Shown here piece after piece: positions 9,768-21,494 of a stretch of 64,000 bases of DNA. The DNA lies in NCBI RefSeq assembly GCF_018143015.1, contig NC_054756.1, positions 22,615,440 through 22,679,439 of the forward strand, given 5' to 3'. The DNA comes from Lytechinus variegatus (taxonomy: Eukaryota > Echinodermata > Echinoidea > Temnopleuroida > Toxopneustidae). The notes beneath the pieces are model-generated. The model did not search any database. It was not told the DNA's origin and saw only the letters and a list, made by a program, of their open reading frames with translations. The stretch's first letter is position 1; each line of letters starts with the position of its first letter. A program made the translations under genes and the position numbers.

Positions 9768-12700
9768 ATGAAAAACCAGCAAAAGATTATATTAACCGGA
9801 TTAGGGAATCTGATTCTCGGCATCACACTCCTGTATTTTCTTGTGACTGGGGCCCATGAGAGTGGTTTTGGTATCTGCATTTTACTAGGTAAGTCGGATA
9901 TTTTATGTTTGTGAGTCAGAATATTATTGAATGGGATGTATTACATTTTATTAATGTTATCCACGAAAAGGCAACGAAACATGCAGTCTTCCTCCTTTAG
10001 ACGATGTTCAGTGTTATGCCAGGTTGATTTCACTCTTTTTTTCAAAGTGAAGCTAGTCTGTCTGGATTGAGCTTAGGGTTTGCAACCTCCTTAAAGGGGA
10101 ACAGTTCACCCTAAAAACAAGTTTGTTTTAATGAGAGCAGAAAACTAGATTTGATGAAAATCCGTTCAGGTAATGAAGGGAGAGAGAGAGAGAGAGAAGT
10201 GTTTAATAATTAATGTCATAGTAGAGTATATTTTCTGGATATAAATTCCATGAATTTTCTTTAAGCCTTCACTGATATTTTGTCCCCATTTTAAGCTTCT
10301 CATGTTCCTATGCGAACAATTAACAATGATTTATTAAAAAGAATCTCTACACTATTTTTGAGGAAATTAATAATGAAGCGCAAAAACTAAAAAGCAAAAA
10401 GCAACCCCCCCCAAAAAAGAGAAAGAAATAATACCATAGAATCGCTAAATGTATGAAATTTTGAAACTGAATTATCTAATAGAGCAGGCTCAATTTTCGT
10501 TGACATAACGCGTCGTTGTTTAAAACGTAATTAAACAAGACAATTAGGTTAAGATTAACTACCGATAGATTACCAGGGTTATGAATACAAATGATGAGAT
10601 AAGGGATAAATGTGATAGATGTATTAGATCACATTCCCTTGAGCTATAACAAGTACAGTTTTTCTACTCTGTCAGTAGTATATTAATAGTCTACTATCAA
10701 CTTACACAACATTTTGTATAACATTATTATCCGGATTTCATTTAGACCATGCCTATATAGTTTGTTCTATCTTTATATGTTACTCTGTGAAACGGTTCAT
10801 AAACAGTTTGTTAGAGTTCCACGACCTTTGCTCCGGCGACAACTGCTCCGCTACAAATTTCAGACAATAACGGAATTACCATCTTCAACTCTTGATTAAA
10901 CGCCGTACCTTATCTTAAACCTAAAATAAAACCCTATTGCAACCCTAACCCTAAATCAAGCGCTACACTAGAGCTTCGGTGAATGATGTGCTGATCGGGC
11001 GTGTCCCTTTAATTGTTGGTGAACAAAGCAGCAAGCAAGAGGCCAACAGGCCTCATCTGGCGCAAGTGAGAACACCAATAGTTGATGCAATTTAATGTAT
11101 ACAATTCTATGCTTTTTGTGTAAATTAAAATTTATATTTATATTTTATTTCTGACTATTGTACGCGCTGTGATACTCTTTGTGCATAGTGCATATAAACA
11201 ACCGTTACTATTATCATCATTAATAGACGGAATAACGGAATAGCACTTGCCGCCAAAGAAAATGCAGTGTCGCTGGTTTTAGGCCAAGTGGATAATAGGC
11301 GAAATGAGAGTAACCTAGATTTTAATCGGACGAAATATTTAATGGAATAAATGACAATAAGATACAATTATACGGTACTAGACGAACTGTTTGGCCATGT
11401 GAAGAAGCCCCCCACCAAAAAATTATAGCCTAGGACAACGTTAAATAAACAAATAAATAAATAAATGAAATAAGTTAATAAATAATGAGACAAATGAATA
11501 ACTAACTAACTAGATAAATGAATAAATAAATAAATGAATAAAAAAAATAAATAAATAAAATAAAATAAATGGAAGTACCTGTAGATCAATCGGCAATTTA
11601 CTGGTGTCTATAATACCCATGATCATGTTTCGGGGAAATGGAGGCAACCTATACAAATCAATATACGAAATCAATCCTTTTTTTGTCCTTAGAAAATTTT
11701 TGGGGAAACAATTCTCTTAGAAGCGGTTCCCCAGGCTCAACAGATAAAGCAAATCAGCCATTCAAAACACTGGGAATTTCATCGACATCAGACAAGGACG
11801 CGTTTGGCTATGACATTTTCAAATTTGGATTTCTGTATTTGCAACAATATGACGGTGATTTCAGTGAACTTGTAAATAGACACAATGAAGGCTTAATTAA
11901 TTTTGATGGCATATATACGATAACTTGATTTCATTCGTATCATTACAGTAAAAATCATCATTACGATCATAATCTGACTTTCTGCTCTGATTCAGAATTG
12001 TGTTGCTTTTGTTTTCTAACATCAGCTTTCCTGTTTTATGTTGTATCGTCTTCCTGTCTGTCTAAATCAAACTTTTCGTTTGTAGGGTGGGCAGGGGCGG
12101 TGCTGATGGGTGTAGGTCTGATCTTTCTCCACATTGGAAGTTTCACCTGCTGCCCGTTTACCCCAGTCCCCCTCCTGGTTGTCAAGTACATCGTGCACTG
12201 GATTGGTGTGATTAAAACTCGAAAATACATGAGCTCATTCGAGCTAAGCACCCAAGACTGTAGCAAATTTCAAAGGGAGTTTCTACTCGAGAATATCCGA
12301 AGCTACGAGGACACTGCCTATGGCAAAGACTTTAACTTGAAAGGTATTTCTAGTGTTGAAGACTTCATCACCAGACACCCTCTGACATCGTACGAGCATT
12401 ACCGCGAATACATCAAGCGAGTGGCAAATGGCGAAGTCGGGGTGATGTCCCATGATACTCCCGCAATCTTAGGCATGACGTCGGGAACGACTGGCGATGC
12501 AAAACTATTTCCGATTAGTCAGGTAAACCTTTCGGACTTGTTCGGAAGTGCCGCTGCAGTAAGTACGGTCTTGCAGAGTAGAGCAGGTATTGAAATGGCT
12601 GGACCCCTCCAAGTTACTTGCTGCCTGCTGACTGGTGTGCCAAATACTAAGTCCGCAAGTGGTATCCCGAAGGGACCGGTTACCTCTTTCATGGTGCCGG

Positions 12701-15700
12701 AAAACATCAAAGGGGTCATTTTCTCAACTCCTCTAGTCGGTTACCAGATCATGGACGAGCCAACATCGATGTACGTACATGCCCTCTTTGCATTACGCGA
12801 TAAAAACCTGTCATCCATTTGGGCACCATTTGCGTCATCCCTGTACATCTTCCTTCGAGTAATCGAATCTTCCTGGAAAACATTGGTCCAGGATATCCGC
12901 CGTGGTTCAATTTCGAATAGCCACCCGTCTCTTTCCGACAAAGATCGTGGAGATATCGACGCCCGATTGTTCCCGATGCCAGAAAGAGCCGATGAGTTGG
13001 AGAGACTGTTCATGATCGGGTTTGAGAACATCGTGTCTAGGATCTGGCGGAAGGTGACTGCTCTGGGCGGGGCTACATCAGGGTCTATGCAAAGTTACGT
13101 GAAGCATCTCAAGAGATACACAGGAGGTGAGTATTTCCAGGTTGCTTGATGCATCATCTTTCAGTGACGTATCTATCCTGCCCCATGAAAAAAAACCTAA
13201 GAAAACAAGAACACCCCCCTAAAAAAAATATATCACGCAGACACAGAGAAGAACTAAGAATGTTGGGATAAACCAGTTATTGGATGTGTGAAGATATTTT
13301 TCCCACAAAATGCGCATTTTTATTTTTTGATATGCCCGGAATTAAAAAAAAAGTCCTGAAGGTTATAATAAAAGGTACCACCTGATGTTTTGGACATTAA
13401 ATCAACATTTAGAATTTTATTATTAAAGCTATGTTACAAGCCATAATTGTGCTTATTTATGTGAAATATGCAATTTATACTCATGACATGAAGATGCGAG
13501 ACCTAGTACGATGCACATTGTCCACTCCGTAATATACGGGATACCCATCACTATAACTGTAATTATAAATAAACCATTTATTTATACACTAATGTGCATA
13601 CGAGTATTTTTACCTTTATAATTTTTAAGGGGTTGGTGTGTGTATTGTGGAGATGACGAAAACGTGCAAATATATACATTGTCCAGAGCCACGGACGAAA
13701 ATGCTGTTTTGATTCGCCTATTTTCCAAAGACACTATTTTGTGTTGACGGTCTTCTGACAATAGATTATCTACGTTCCAGGAATCATCTGCGTAGTATTT
13801 GCGGAAAGTCTCTAATATTGTTCAATCATTCCTTGTATTAGTCTGGATTCTCAATCTTCGACAGATTTGCGTATCTTGTCTCGCTACTACACCTCAACCG
13901 AAGGGTTGATTGGTTACGCAATCGGTTTCCCGGAAGATGGCCAAACAGAATACGTTTGCATACCAAACGGACTCTTCTATGAATTTATTCCTGTTGCCCA
14001 ATGGTAAGTGAACATTTTTTCTTCGATTCTTTCGATGAAATCAGATCAATAAATAAATAAAACTAAATAAATATGAATTGATCTTACAGAAATAGTTGAT
14101 TCAATGAGTTTTTGACATTCACGAATATTTTTTTATTTACTGTAGGTGGGAAGGTACCTTCTGGTAAAGGACCTCGGACCTCCTGATCGAGTGCCCCCTA
14201 TCCCTCTCTCTCTTGCTGCATGTCAGCGATTTTTTTTATAACAAGATAATAAATTATGAATATCCCATCCAGTTACAATTTAGTCAAACCCACTTTTTCC
14301 AGAGGGAAATGTGCATTGAATATCATAATTCTTTTGAAAACGCCCCTCTTGGTAAAGAAATGTTCACACTGTGGACACCTCGACAGTGTAACTCCTCACA
14401 GCGTGCTTATTTACTTTATGAATATGTGATTCACACTTTAATTTCTCAAAGTTGACAGTGTGAAGGTGATTTTGTTCCAAGTAGTAATCCCGGGGGGGGG
14501 GGGCACTCGGCCAAAAAAAGTGGTAGGGGTGTGCCGCGGGCGAGACAAAAAACAGGGGCCTTGGAACGGGCTTATTGTAAAAAGGAGGGTCCTCGGAACG
14601 GGCTTCGGAACTATGTGTTTGTGAAAACGGGGGTCCTTGGATCAGATCGCCAGCGTGTGAGTACGTGCGTATGCATCCCTATGGAACGGGCATGCGTGCA
14701 TAATGCAGCTACCGCAGAGGCGATGGTCGGACAGCGCTCTGCGGCCGCTCGTTGTAGCAGATCTATGCGACCAGAACGGCGTAACGAAAAATATGCGAAG
14801 CTTTGGAGCGGATTTCTTTCTTCTTTTTTCTCGATAAGAAGAAAATGCTATGCCTTGGAGCGGCTTTCTTTGTTCTTTTTCTCAATAAGACAAAAATGCT
14901 ATGCCTTAATTGGAACGGAAATTTGAGTGTGAAAATGGGGGTCCCCTCCGCGGCACATAGCCACTATGCATTATATACTGAGTGCCCCCCCCCCCCCCGG
15001 TAGTAATCCACGGTGTGTACCACACTGTGAGACACTGTGTTCATTCCTGAAGTTGGTGCATTCCCATGTCATATTTGGAATGGTTGTTAAACCTCATCCT
15101 AGAACTATTTAGTTTGTCTGTCTTGAAAGACAATGGTACAGCTTTCTTTCATATACAGTGTTCTATCCTCCCTCATGCGATCGTTCTGACTTTACCAATT
15201 CATAATTCAATTTTACCACGTGACCCGTAACCAGTCATGTGATCATATAATGCTCGGATATGTTGATTGTGATGGTTTCTTGACTCATTCCTTCCTCAAT
15301 TCAATAGCACTGACACTCACTTGGCATAATGTATTGCGTTATTGTTTTGTAATTCATTTAGTGACGCTAGGAACCCTTCCACAGTGTTGATGGGAGATGT
15401 CAAAGAGGGGGAATATTACGAGGTGGTGATCACGAACAAAGATGGTCTATATCGCTATAGAATGGGGGATGTCATCCTTATCACCGGATTCTACAACCAA
15501 ACCCCTGTCTTTCAGTTTCAATACAGGTAGTGTCGATGAAATTTCCTATTTCAATATCACTGTCATGACTGTATTCGTTACTACCTTCTACACCTAACAA
15601 CTCTCGAAATTCATTTGGCCTTGGGTGACCCCGAAGGGAGGCGCAAACATGGCAAACTCCCGTTAGCATGGTCGTTATTGCTAGGGGTTGTCCTAACAAA

Positions 15701-18700
15701 GGCTGGGGTAGGCTTAATTAGGGGATACGATTATTGTAGGATCTTTACACTTGTAACTTACAAGTGTAAAGATGCTACAATAATCGCGCGATTGTTCTGC
15801 GATCTCTTGCGTCTGTATGCGCAGGCTTCCATCGAGCGGTATCGCAAAAAGATCATTGATCATTGGAGTTTTGTGTAAAGACTTGTATTACATCGTGCCG
15901 TGGGCTTTCAAATTCTATGATATTTATTTTTTGTTAATTCAGCATACATAACGAACGTCATGCAACCTCTACGCGATTATTGTAGTCCCAATCGCCCCCC
16001 CCCCCCCCGTGACCTGTCCTTGATATCTTTTTTTTTTCGATTGCAACTAGGATACTTCCATATTTGAATCATAGAGCTTGAACCGCCTGTGCATTTATAT
16101 TCTTACATGTAGCGGGTCATTAAATGTTGCAATTATTAATCCGCATCACCGGGTTGTCGACTTTATCACAGATGCAATTACATAATGTAGTCTTGTGTGC
16201 GAACGAAAAAGCAACGACTTCAGCTGAAGCCGATCTTTCAGTGGGCACCGCTTGACATCGTATGTTTTACTTACACCCCCTTCCATTCTAATATATCGCG
16301 CTCCTGACAAAAATTGATAATGCCATATTTTACAGTTTTGTAAGACTCTTCTGTGGATCGAACCCACGATTTTCCTTTCATGTGCCAGAAATTCTACCAC
16401 TAAGCCCTGAAGCTCAGTTCTTACTTTAAATCTTGATGGCATATCGCTTGGTGCTTAAATGACAACACAACGTCATCTTTTCGCATGAGCAGATGAGCAT
16501 GCTATTTGGCTTCAACAAGAATAATTTGCTCTTGTTGCTGAATGTCAATCTTTACTTTGAAAACAAACATGATCGAGAGTTTGCCCTTGTAGGTCCAAGA
16601 TAATTAAGAAATTCAACTTTTGACCTCTATGGGTATTCAAATTCGAATTGTCGGTAATCTGTGGCACTGTTACGATACTGCAGCAGGTAACAATGACAAT
16701 TTACTTTTGAATTTGATTTCCTTTTTTATTACAGGAAAAAGATCAATCATAGACTAAACAAAACAAATATAATGATCTTACGTCTTTTATAGTGTCAGTT
16801 CTGATTATTCCATTTGTGTATTCTAAATGACATATATGTGTATATATCCAGGTTGGCTGGCAAGGGTTTATTAAATTAATGTCCTCATTGCTCGCGATGA
16901 TGAGATTGATGTTGAAACTCGACGAATAATAAGAGTCAATGTAACGAGTTTAAATGTCTGTGAAGACAAAGTTGATGATGATTAACAGTCGATTTCAGCA
17001 ATCATTGGGTTGAAAAACCTTTAGGTGGTGATCTCGATGAGAACTGAGGATTCCTCTCTCAAAGTATCTGCAAACGATTAATTGATGGCGTACAAATCCA
17101 CAAAAGATAAATGTTGTGTTTTAGTTGGAAATAAACTATGATCTGACATAAATCTGGTGTTAAACTCTGAGTTCTGATCTGATGTGATGAAGAAAATGTC
17201 AGCTTATATAAATTTCCACTATTCTGTAAGCTTCTGGTATTGTCTTTAACAGGAAAGTTCTCCTTCTTTCTAGAGCAGTTCAATTCTAGAAGACTCTTTA
17301 ATGACATCAGTGAAATTAACAATGTAAACAGTATAGCAAATCATATTGTCATGATTGTTCCTTACCACTACTTCTAGGAGTCTCTATTGTACATTTCAGA
17401 AATACAAAAAATTACTTGCACGTATTTAATATGGTGCCTAAAAAGCTTAACTGAGACATTCTTGAATATTCTTATTATGCTACGAATATCCTTAAAGAGG
17501 AAATAGATAAATAAATGAATGTAATTTCTTTTTACAATTGTTATATACATGTATAACAGCACTCTTTTGGCTAACTATTTGTAACCATTTTCGTTATTCA
17601 TGCAGACGAGGAGAACTTCTGAATCTTTGCTCGGAGAAAACATCGGATGTAATGATAACGACTGCCCTAAACGACACAGCGAACAAATGGGGGATTGATA
17701 TGGCACAATATGCCTGTGCTGAAAGCCCTGTCTTTGAGGAGGCAACAGGTATTATTTTTTCCCATTTGTACACTGTGAAAATGTTGGGCAACATGCTGTC
17801 CACACCCCGATAGTTAAACTTTATTTAGTTCTTGGTAGTTTTAAACCAATAAGGTGTGCTTTGGGTGAAAACTACACAGTATTGGTTGAAAACTCCCCAG
17901 AGTTAAATGTTTAACCAGTTGTCGTGTGGACTGTTTGTTGCCCAACATTTTAAGAGCGTAGATAAAATACTTTACCATTAGAATAAACATTTCCTTTGGA
18001 GATCAAAATTTTATGTTTGATTTATGATACAGATTGTACGTGCACCTGTTATGTTATAATGACTTTATACCAAACACATTTCTAATTGTAATTTCAATTA
18101 CAGAGGGGGAGTGCTCTCTACTTATATCGTGTCCGATATATCACGTGTTCATTAAGAATAAAATGTGGCAAAATGATGCACCATAATTTGCTGCCCTTTA
18201 AAAGGCTTGCCAATATGTCTCTGACATTTGGGTTGAGGTGTTTTATTTTTTTCAAACATAAAAATATGATATATCACAGTTAATTTCGTTTCGTTACTTT
18301 CTTCTCATAAAAGAAAAACAACTTCTTTTTTTCTTCACTGCACAGGAGGGAGCACATTTTCAAATTCTCTGTATTACGTCATTTTCATTGAAATATCTAC
18401 TACCGATGTAAAGACGATTTCATCGTTGCCGGGGAGCTGAGAAGGTAAGGGAGTTAAATATGATTGTCGGAATATTGCGTGGGATGTGAATGTTTCTACT
18501 TATTGAAATCTTTTTCACTGTATGCTGTCATGTTGAAATTACCATAATCTCTGAAGATAATGACGGTAAAAGGAAATATTCATGAAGCGCTTAATCAATA
18601 AAAGGTTTGTAAGCGTTGTATACAATTATCCCACGCCTTTTTCAAGACTTCCCTTTTCGGGCGTCGTTTCAAGTTATCTCTTTTAAAAGCGTACGCATTT

Positions 18701-20413
18701 AGTAAACCTTGGGGGATATTATTTAAATCTATAAAAAAGTAAATCAAATCCTATTATTTACAGAGTACAACATCAATCATGTAATACGCTATTCGCATAA
18801 ATGCAAATTTTGTAAAATCGATGCAGTTATATTCATGAAAGCTAGCTCGGTAGAGATTTTGATCACATTTGATACAAATGCAACGGGTTATACCCTAAAA
18901 ACAAAGTTCATCACCACCGATTTTACATCTACAAACACAATCAGCCGCAACCACACCCAGCATTATCCACATCTGAAATGCATGTTTGCTCCAAAAACTT
19001 CTAGATATGATGTGTATTCATGTGTTCACTGTTTTTTGACGATTCAGTATTTTTTTTTTCGTTTTCAAAAGGACACCGGACAATTTTTCAAATGATAAAT
19101 TGATGACATTGATTTTTATATACTTGAGTTTTTGATCGGATCAATCGCAACACTCTGTCCGACGGGGCCCTGTAAGCCTTAGTACTGCCCCCCCCCCCCC
19201 GAAAAAATATGAAACATAAATAAATGAATAAAAATAATAATAAAAAAAGACAAATAGAAAATAATACAAAAAAATGAAATGATAACAAGCTCCTATGAGT
19301 TAATTTACTCACACTGCATGCCCCTTGTCAAATATCTGTGCGAATTCTTTTAGCAGAAAGCCGGCCGTAAAGGCACTGTGCCAAGCATCTTTTCGTAGCG
19401 GCTAACTTCTATTCCCCGTTGTGGGCTCACAGGCCTAATTCATTTCCGATAGACTTGTGTGTTAAAGTGGCACTTAAAAAGAATTCATAAAAAATAATGA
19501 GGAAATTCGTGGGTTAAATGTTTACTACCAGTGGATAGGATAAATGTCTGACATTCCATATCTGACCAGAGAAGTGTACATGTACCTCGACCGGCTCATT
19601 TTGAAAATAAATCAGCATTTATGAAGACTACACCTGACGGGACCAAATTCATCACTTGAGAGGGTAAAATGACCCTAATTTTTCCGCCAGTAAAAATATA
19701 GTTCCATAGTGGTGATATATTTTTCCAATTTGGAAAAAACCTAAGTTCAGTTGTTACCCTCCCTAGAATCAGTGTTAGATTGTCAGTCATATTCATTCAT
19801 TTTTGTCACTCAGCAATATCAAATTAAAAAAATGAGCAATGGGTTGGGTCGAATGAATATCTTTTGCCTGTCAGTTGTGATTAGGCCCTTGCAACCTTGT
19901 ATGGATGTCTATGATAAAGTGTAAGAACAGTTATTAAACAGTTAAAAGGCCACTTGCGGGATTCCCGCGCCTAAGACGCGGCTCGTGTTTTTGACAATAG
20001 ACATAAGACACTGTTTTGGCGTTGACTTGAGTTAACACTGGCCTTTCACGTTTCTCTGACAATGCACTCCTACTATAGTATAATTATTCTAGTAAGAAAA
20101 TGCTGATATTTCATTGGTTAATTTCTTCAATACGAGTTTACTTAATTTGTTTATTTGTTTTCTCTTGCTTTAGTTCAAGTACGAATTTGATGCAACACTA
20201 CGCAGATCCAACGACTCTTATTACGACAACCAGCGAACTGCCGGTAAGTTGCAGTCACCAAGAATCATCTTTGTCGATGGCCAGGCCTTCTCGAGCTTGA
20301 GGGATTACATCCTGGAGAATTCAACGGCTTCTGCCACTCAGATTAAACTTCCAAGGAAATTACGAAAAGTGGAATGGATCAAAACTCTCCTAAAGCACGA
20401 ATTAAATCTTTGA
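9768..20413 (+). CDS. GH3-domain protein, GHDC-like (paralog 1, divergent)
   Basis: Likely membrane-anchored member of the GH3 branch of the ANL adenylate-forming superfamily; substrate unknown. My model has seven coding exons: 9768-9888, 12086-13126, 13865-14003, 15362-15526, 17606-17748, 18346-18407 and 20174-20413, giving 636 aa. Two or three hydrophobic stretches (about residues 7-28, 35-62 and 68-80) precede the catalytic part. TSGTTG at 172-177 matches the ATP phosphate loop, TSTEG at 397-401 the adenosine-binding motif, and YRYRMGDV at 464-471 the hinge region. QIKLPR at 613-618 replaces the QYKVPR of the other two paralogs. Plant GH3 enzymes join amino acids to hormone acids; animal GHDC chemistry is unproven. 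Exon 6 is short (62 nt versus 119) and its donor GTAAAG is my choice because it restores phase 0. The alternative donor at 18445 reads into a stop. The start ATG at 9768 opens a TM-coding exon ending in a good GTAAGT donor. Exons are far richer in GC than the introns. Confidence 0.82.
10823..10955. repeat. Dispersed repeat with telomere-like CCCTAA steps, copy 1
   Basis: Contains TTTGCTCCGGCGACAA and ends AAACCCTATTGCAACCCTAA. A related block in the same order occurs at 43755-43990. It lies in intron 1 of gene 1 and is too short and irregular to be an interstitial telomere. Confidence 0.5.
14491..14999. mobile_element. Non-autonomous DNA element with G/C-run ends and 10-bp duplication
   Basis: Starts CGGGG... 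with a 12-G run and GCACTC, and ends GAGTGC plus a C run and CCG, so the termini are inverted repeats. GTAGTAATCC stands directly outside both ends (14481-14490 and 15000-15009), a 10-bp target duplication of the size used by Mutator-like elements; that family call is inference. The interior has imperfect repeats of TTGGAACGGGC and of ATGCTATGCCTT. It lies in gene 1 intron 3 (14004-15361). Confidence 0.75.
15729..15787. repeat. Near-perfect 59-bp hairpin in gene 1 intron 4
   Basis: CGATTATTGTAGGATCTTTA and the following CACTTGTAA pair with an inverted copy that differs at one position. The phrase CGCGATTATTGTAG recurs near 15973, so this may be one end of a dispersed repeat. Confidence 0.6.
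16330..16440 (-). mobile_element. tRNA-like SINE fragment
   Basis: On the minus strand an A-box-like TTAGTGGTAGAA and a B box GGGTTCGATCC are spaced as in a tRNA promoter. The acceptor stem does not close convincingly, so a tRNA-derived repeat is more likely than a working tRNA. It lies in gene 1 intron 4. Confidence 0.5.
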
Positions 20414-20732
20414 TATTCATTTACAGATCGGCAGACTGCAATGCATGGTAACAAAATATCATTTTGCGTAGAACACCCATACACCATTTACACAGCCACA
20501 CCCCTAACACACCTGATCATTCTACATACCCACTAATCACCCAAGCTACTCACACGTGCTCACTTTATTCTCACCCTTCCCCTCCATTGTCCCAAACATA
20601 CATTTCTCCGCAGTACCTACCTACATGTATACATACATACACACACATACATACACCCGTACATACATACAATTATGAATTATACATACTGCTCTTTTAT
20701 ACATTATTGTATTTGTATGGAACACAATTTAA

Positions 20733-21340
20733 AGGACAAGTCCACCCCAACAAAATCTTGATTTGAATAAAAAGAGAAAAATTCAACAAGCATATGACTG
20801 AAAATTTCATCAAAATCGGATGTAAAGGAAGAAAGTTATGACATTTTAAAGTTTCGCTTCATTTCACAAAAACAGTTATATGAACAAGCCAGTTACATCC
20901 AAATGAGAGAGTTGATGATGATGTCACTCACTCACTATTTCTTTTGTTTTTTATTGTTTGAAATATGAAATATTTTGATTTTCTCGTCATTGTCATGTGA
21001 AATGAAGTTTCATTCCTCCCTGAACACGTGGAATTCCATTATTTTAACATTTTGTGCTTCAGGCAAGGAGGTCCTAATCATCAAATTCGTAAAAATTGAA
21101 ATATTGTATACTTCAAACAATAAAAAAAACAAAAGAAATAGTGAGTGAGTGACATCATCGACTCTTTCATTTGGATGTAACTGGCTCGTTCATATAACTA
21201 TTTTGTTAAAAATAAGCGAAACTTTGAAATGTCATAACTTTCTTATTTTACATCCGATTTTGATGAAATCTTCAGCATTGTGCTTGTCTGATTTTTCTCT
21301 GTTAATTCAAATCAACATTTTTATGAGGTGGGCTTGACCT
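20733..21340. mobile_element. TTAA-flanked MITE, family A
   Basis: TTAA flanks both ends (20729-20732 and 21341-21344). The ends start AGGACAAGTCCACCCC and an inverted variant, and inverted similarity runs for about 200 bp including TCATCAAAATCGGATGTAAA and its partner. TTAA duplication is characteristic of piggyBac-type insertion; relation to piggyBac is inferred. Other copies are at 24836, 49211 and 58647. Confidence 0.85.
20766..20771 (+). terminator. Possible poly(A) signal for gene 1 (AATAAA)
   Basis: The first AATAAA after the gene 1 stop lies about 350 bp downstream, inside the left arm of the TTAA MITE. If used, the mobile element supplies the 3' end of the transcript. Position is the only evidence. 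Confidence 0.3.
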
Positions 21341-21494
21341 TTAACTAACGATCAAACCTCAATATAAGACAATGAGTAGATGAAAGAGCGCCATGTACGT
21401 CGATTGATCTACCATGCTTCTAGAAACAAACCGTATGTGATTTGGCAGCATATGGTTTTATTTTGTCGACGCACACAATTTTTCATTGATTTAA

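Noticed and set aside
11638-11928. 96-aa open frame in gene 1 intron 1
   Set aside because: Not needed to join exons 1 and 2, no paralog equivalent in genes 2 or 3, and no convincing splice sites.
14531-14926. 131-aa open frame
   Set aside because: Lies wholly within the non-autonomous element 14491-14999 and follows its internal repeats.
18408-18444. Extension of gene 1 exon 6 to the strong GTAAGG donor at 18445
   Set aside because: It reads into a TGA and gives the wrong phase for exon 7; the GTAAAG donor at 18408 keeps the frame.
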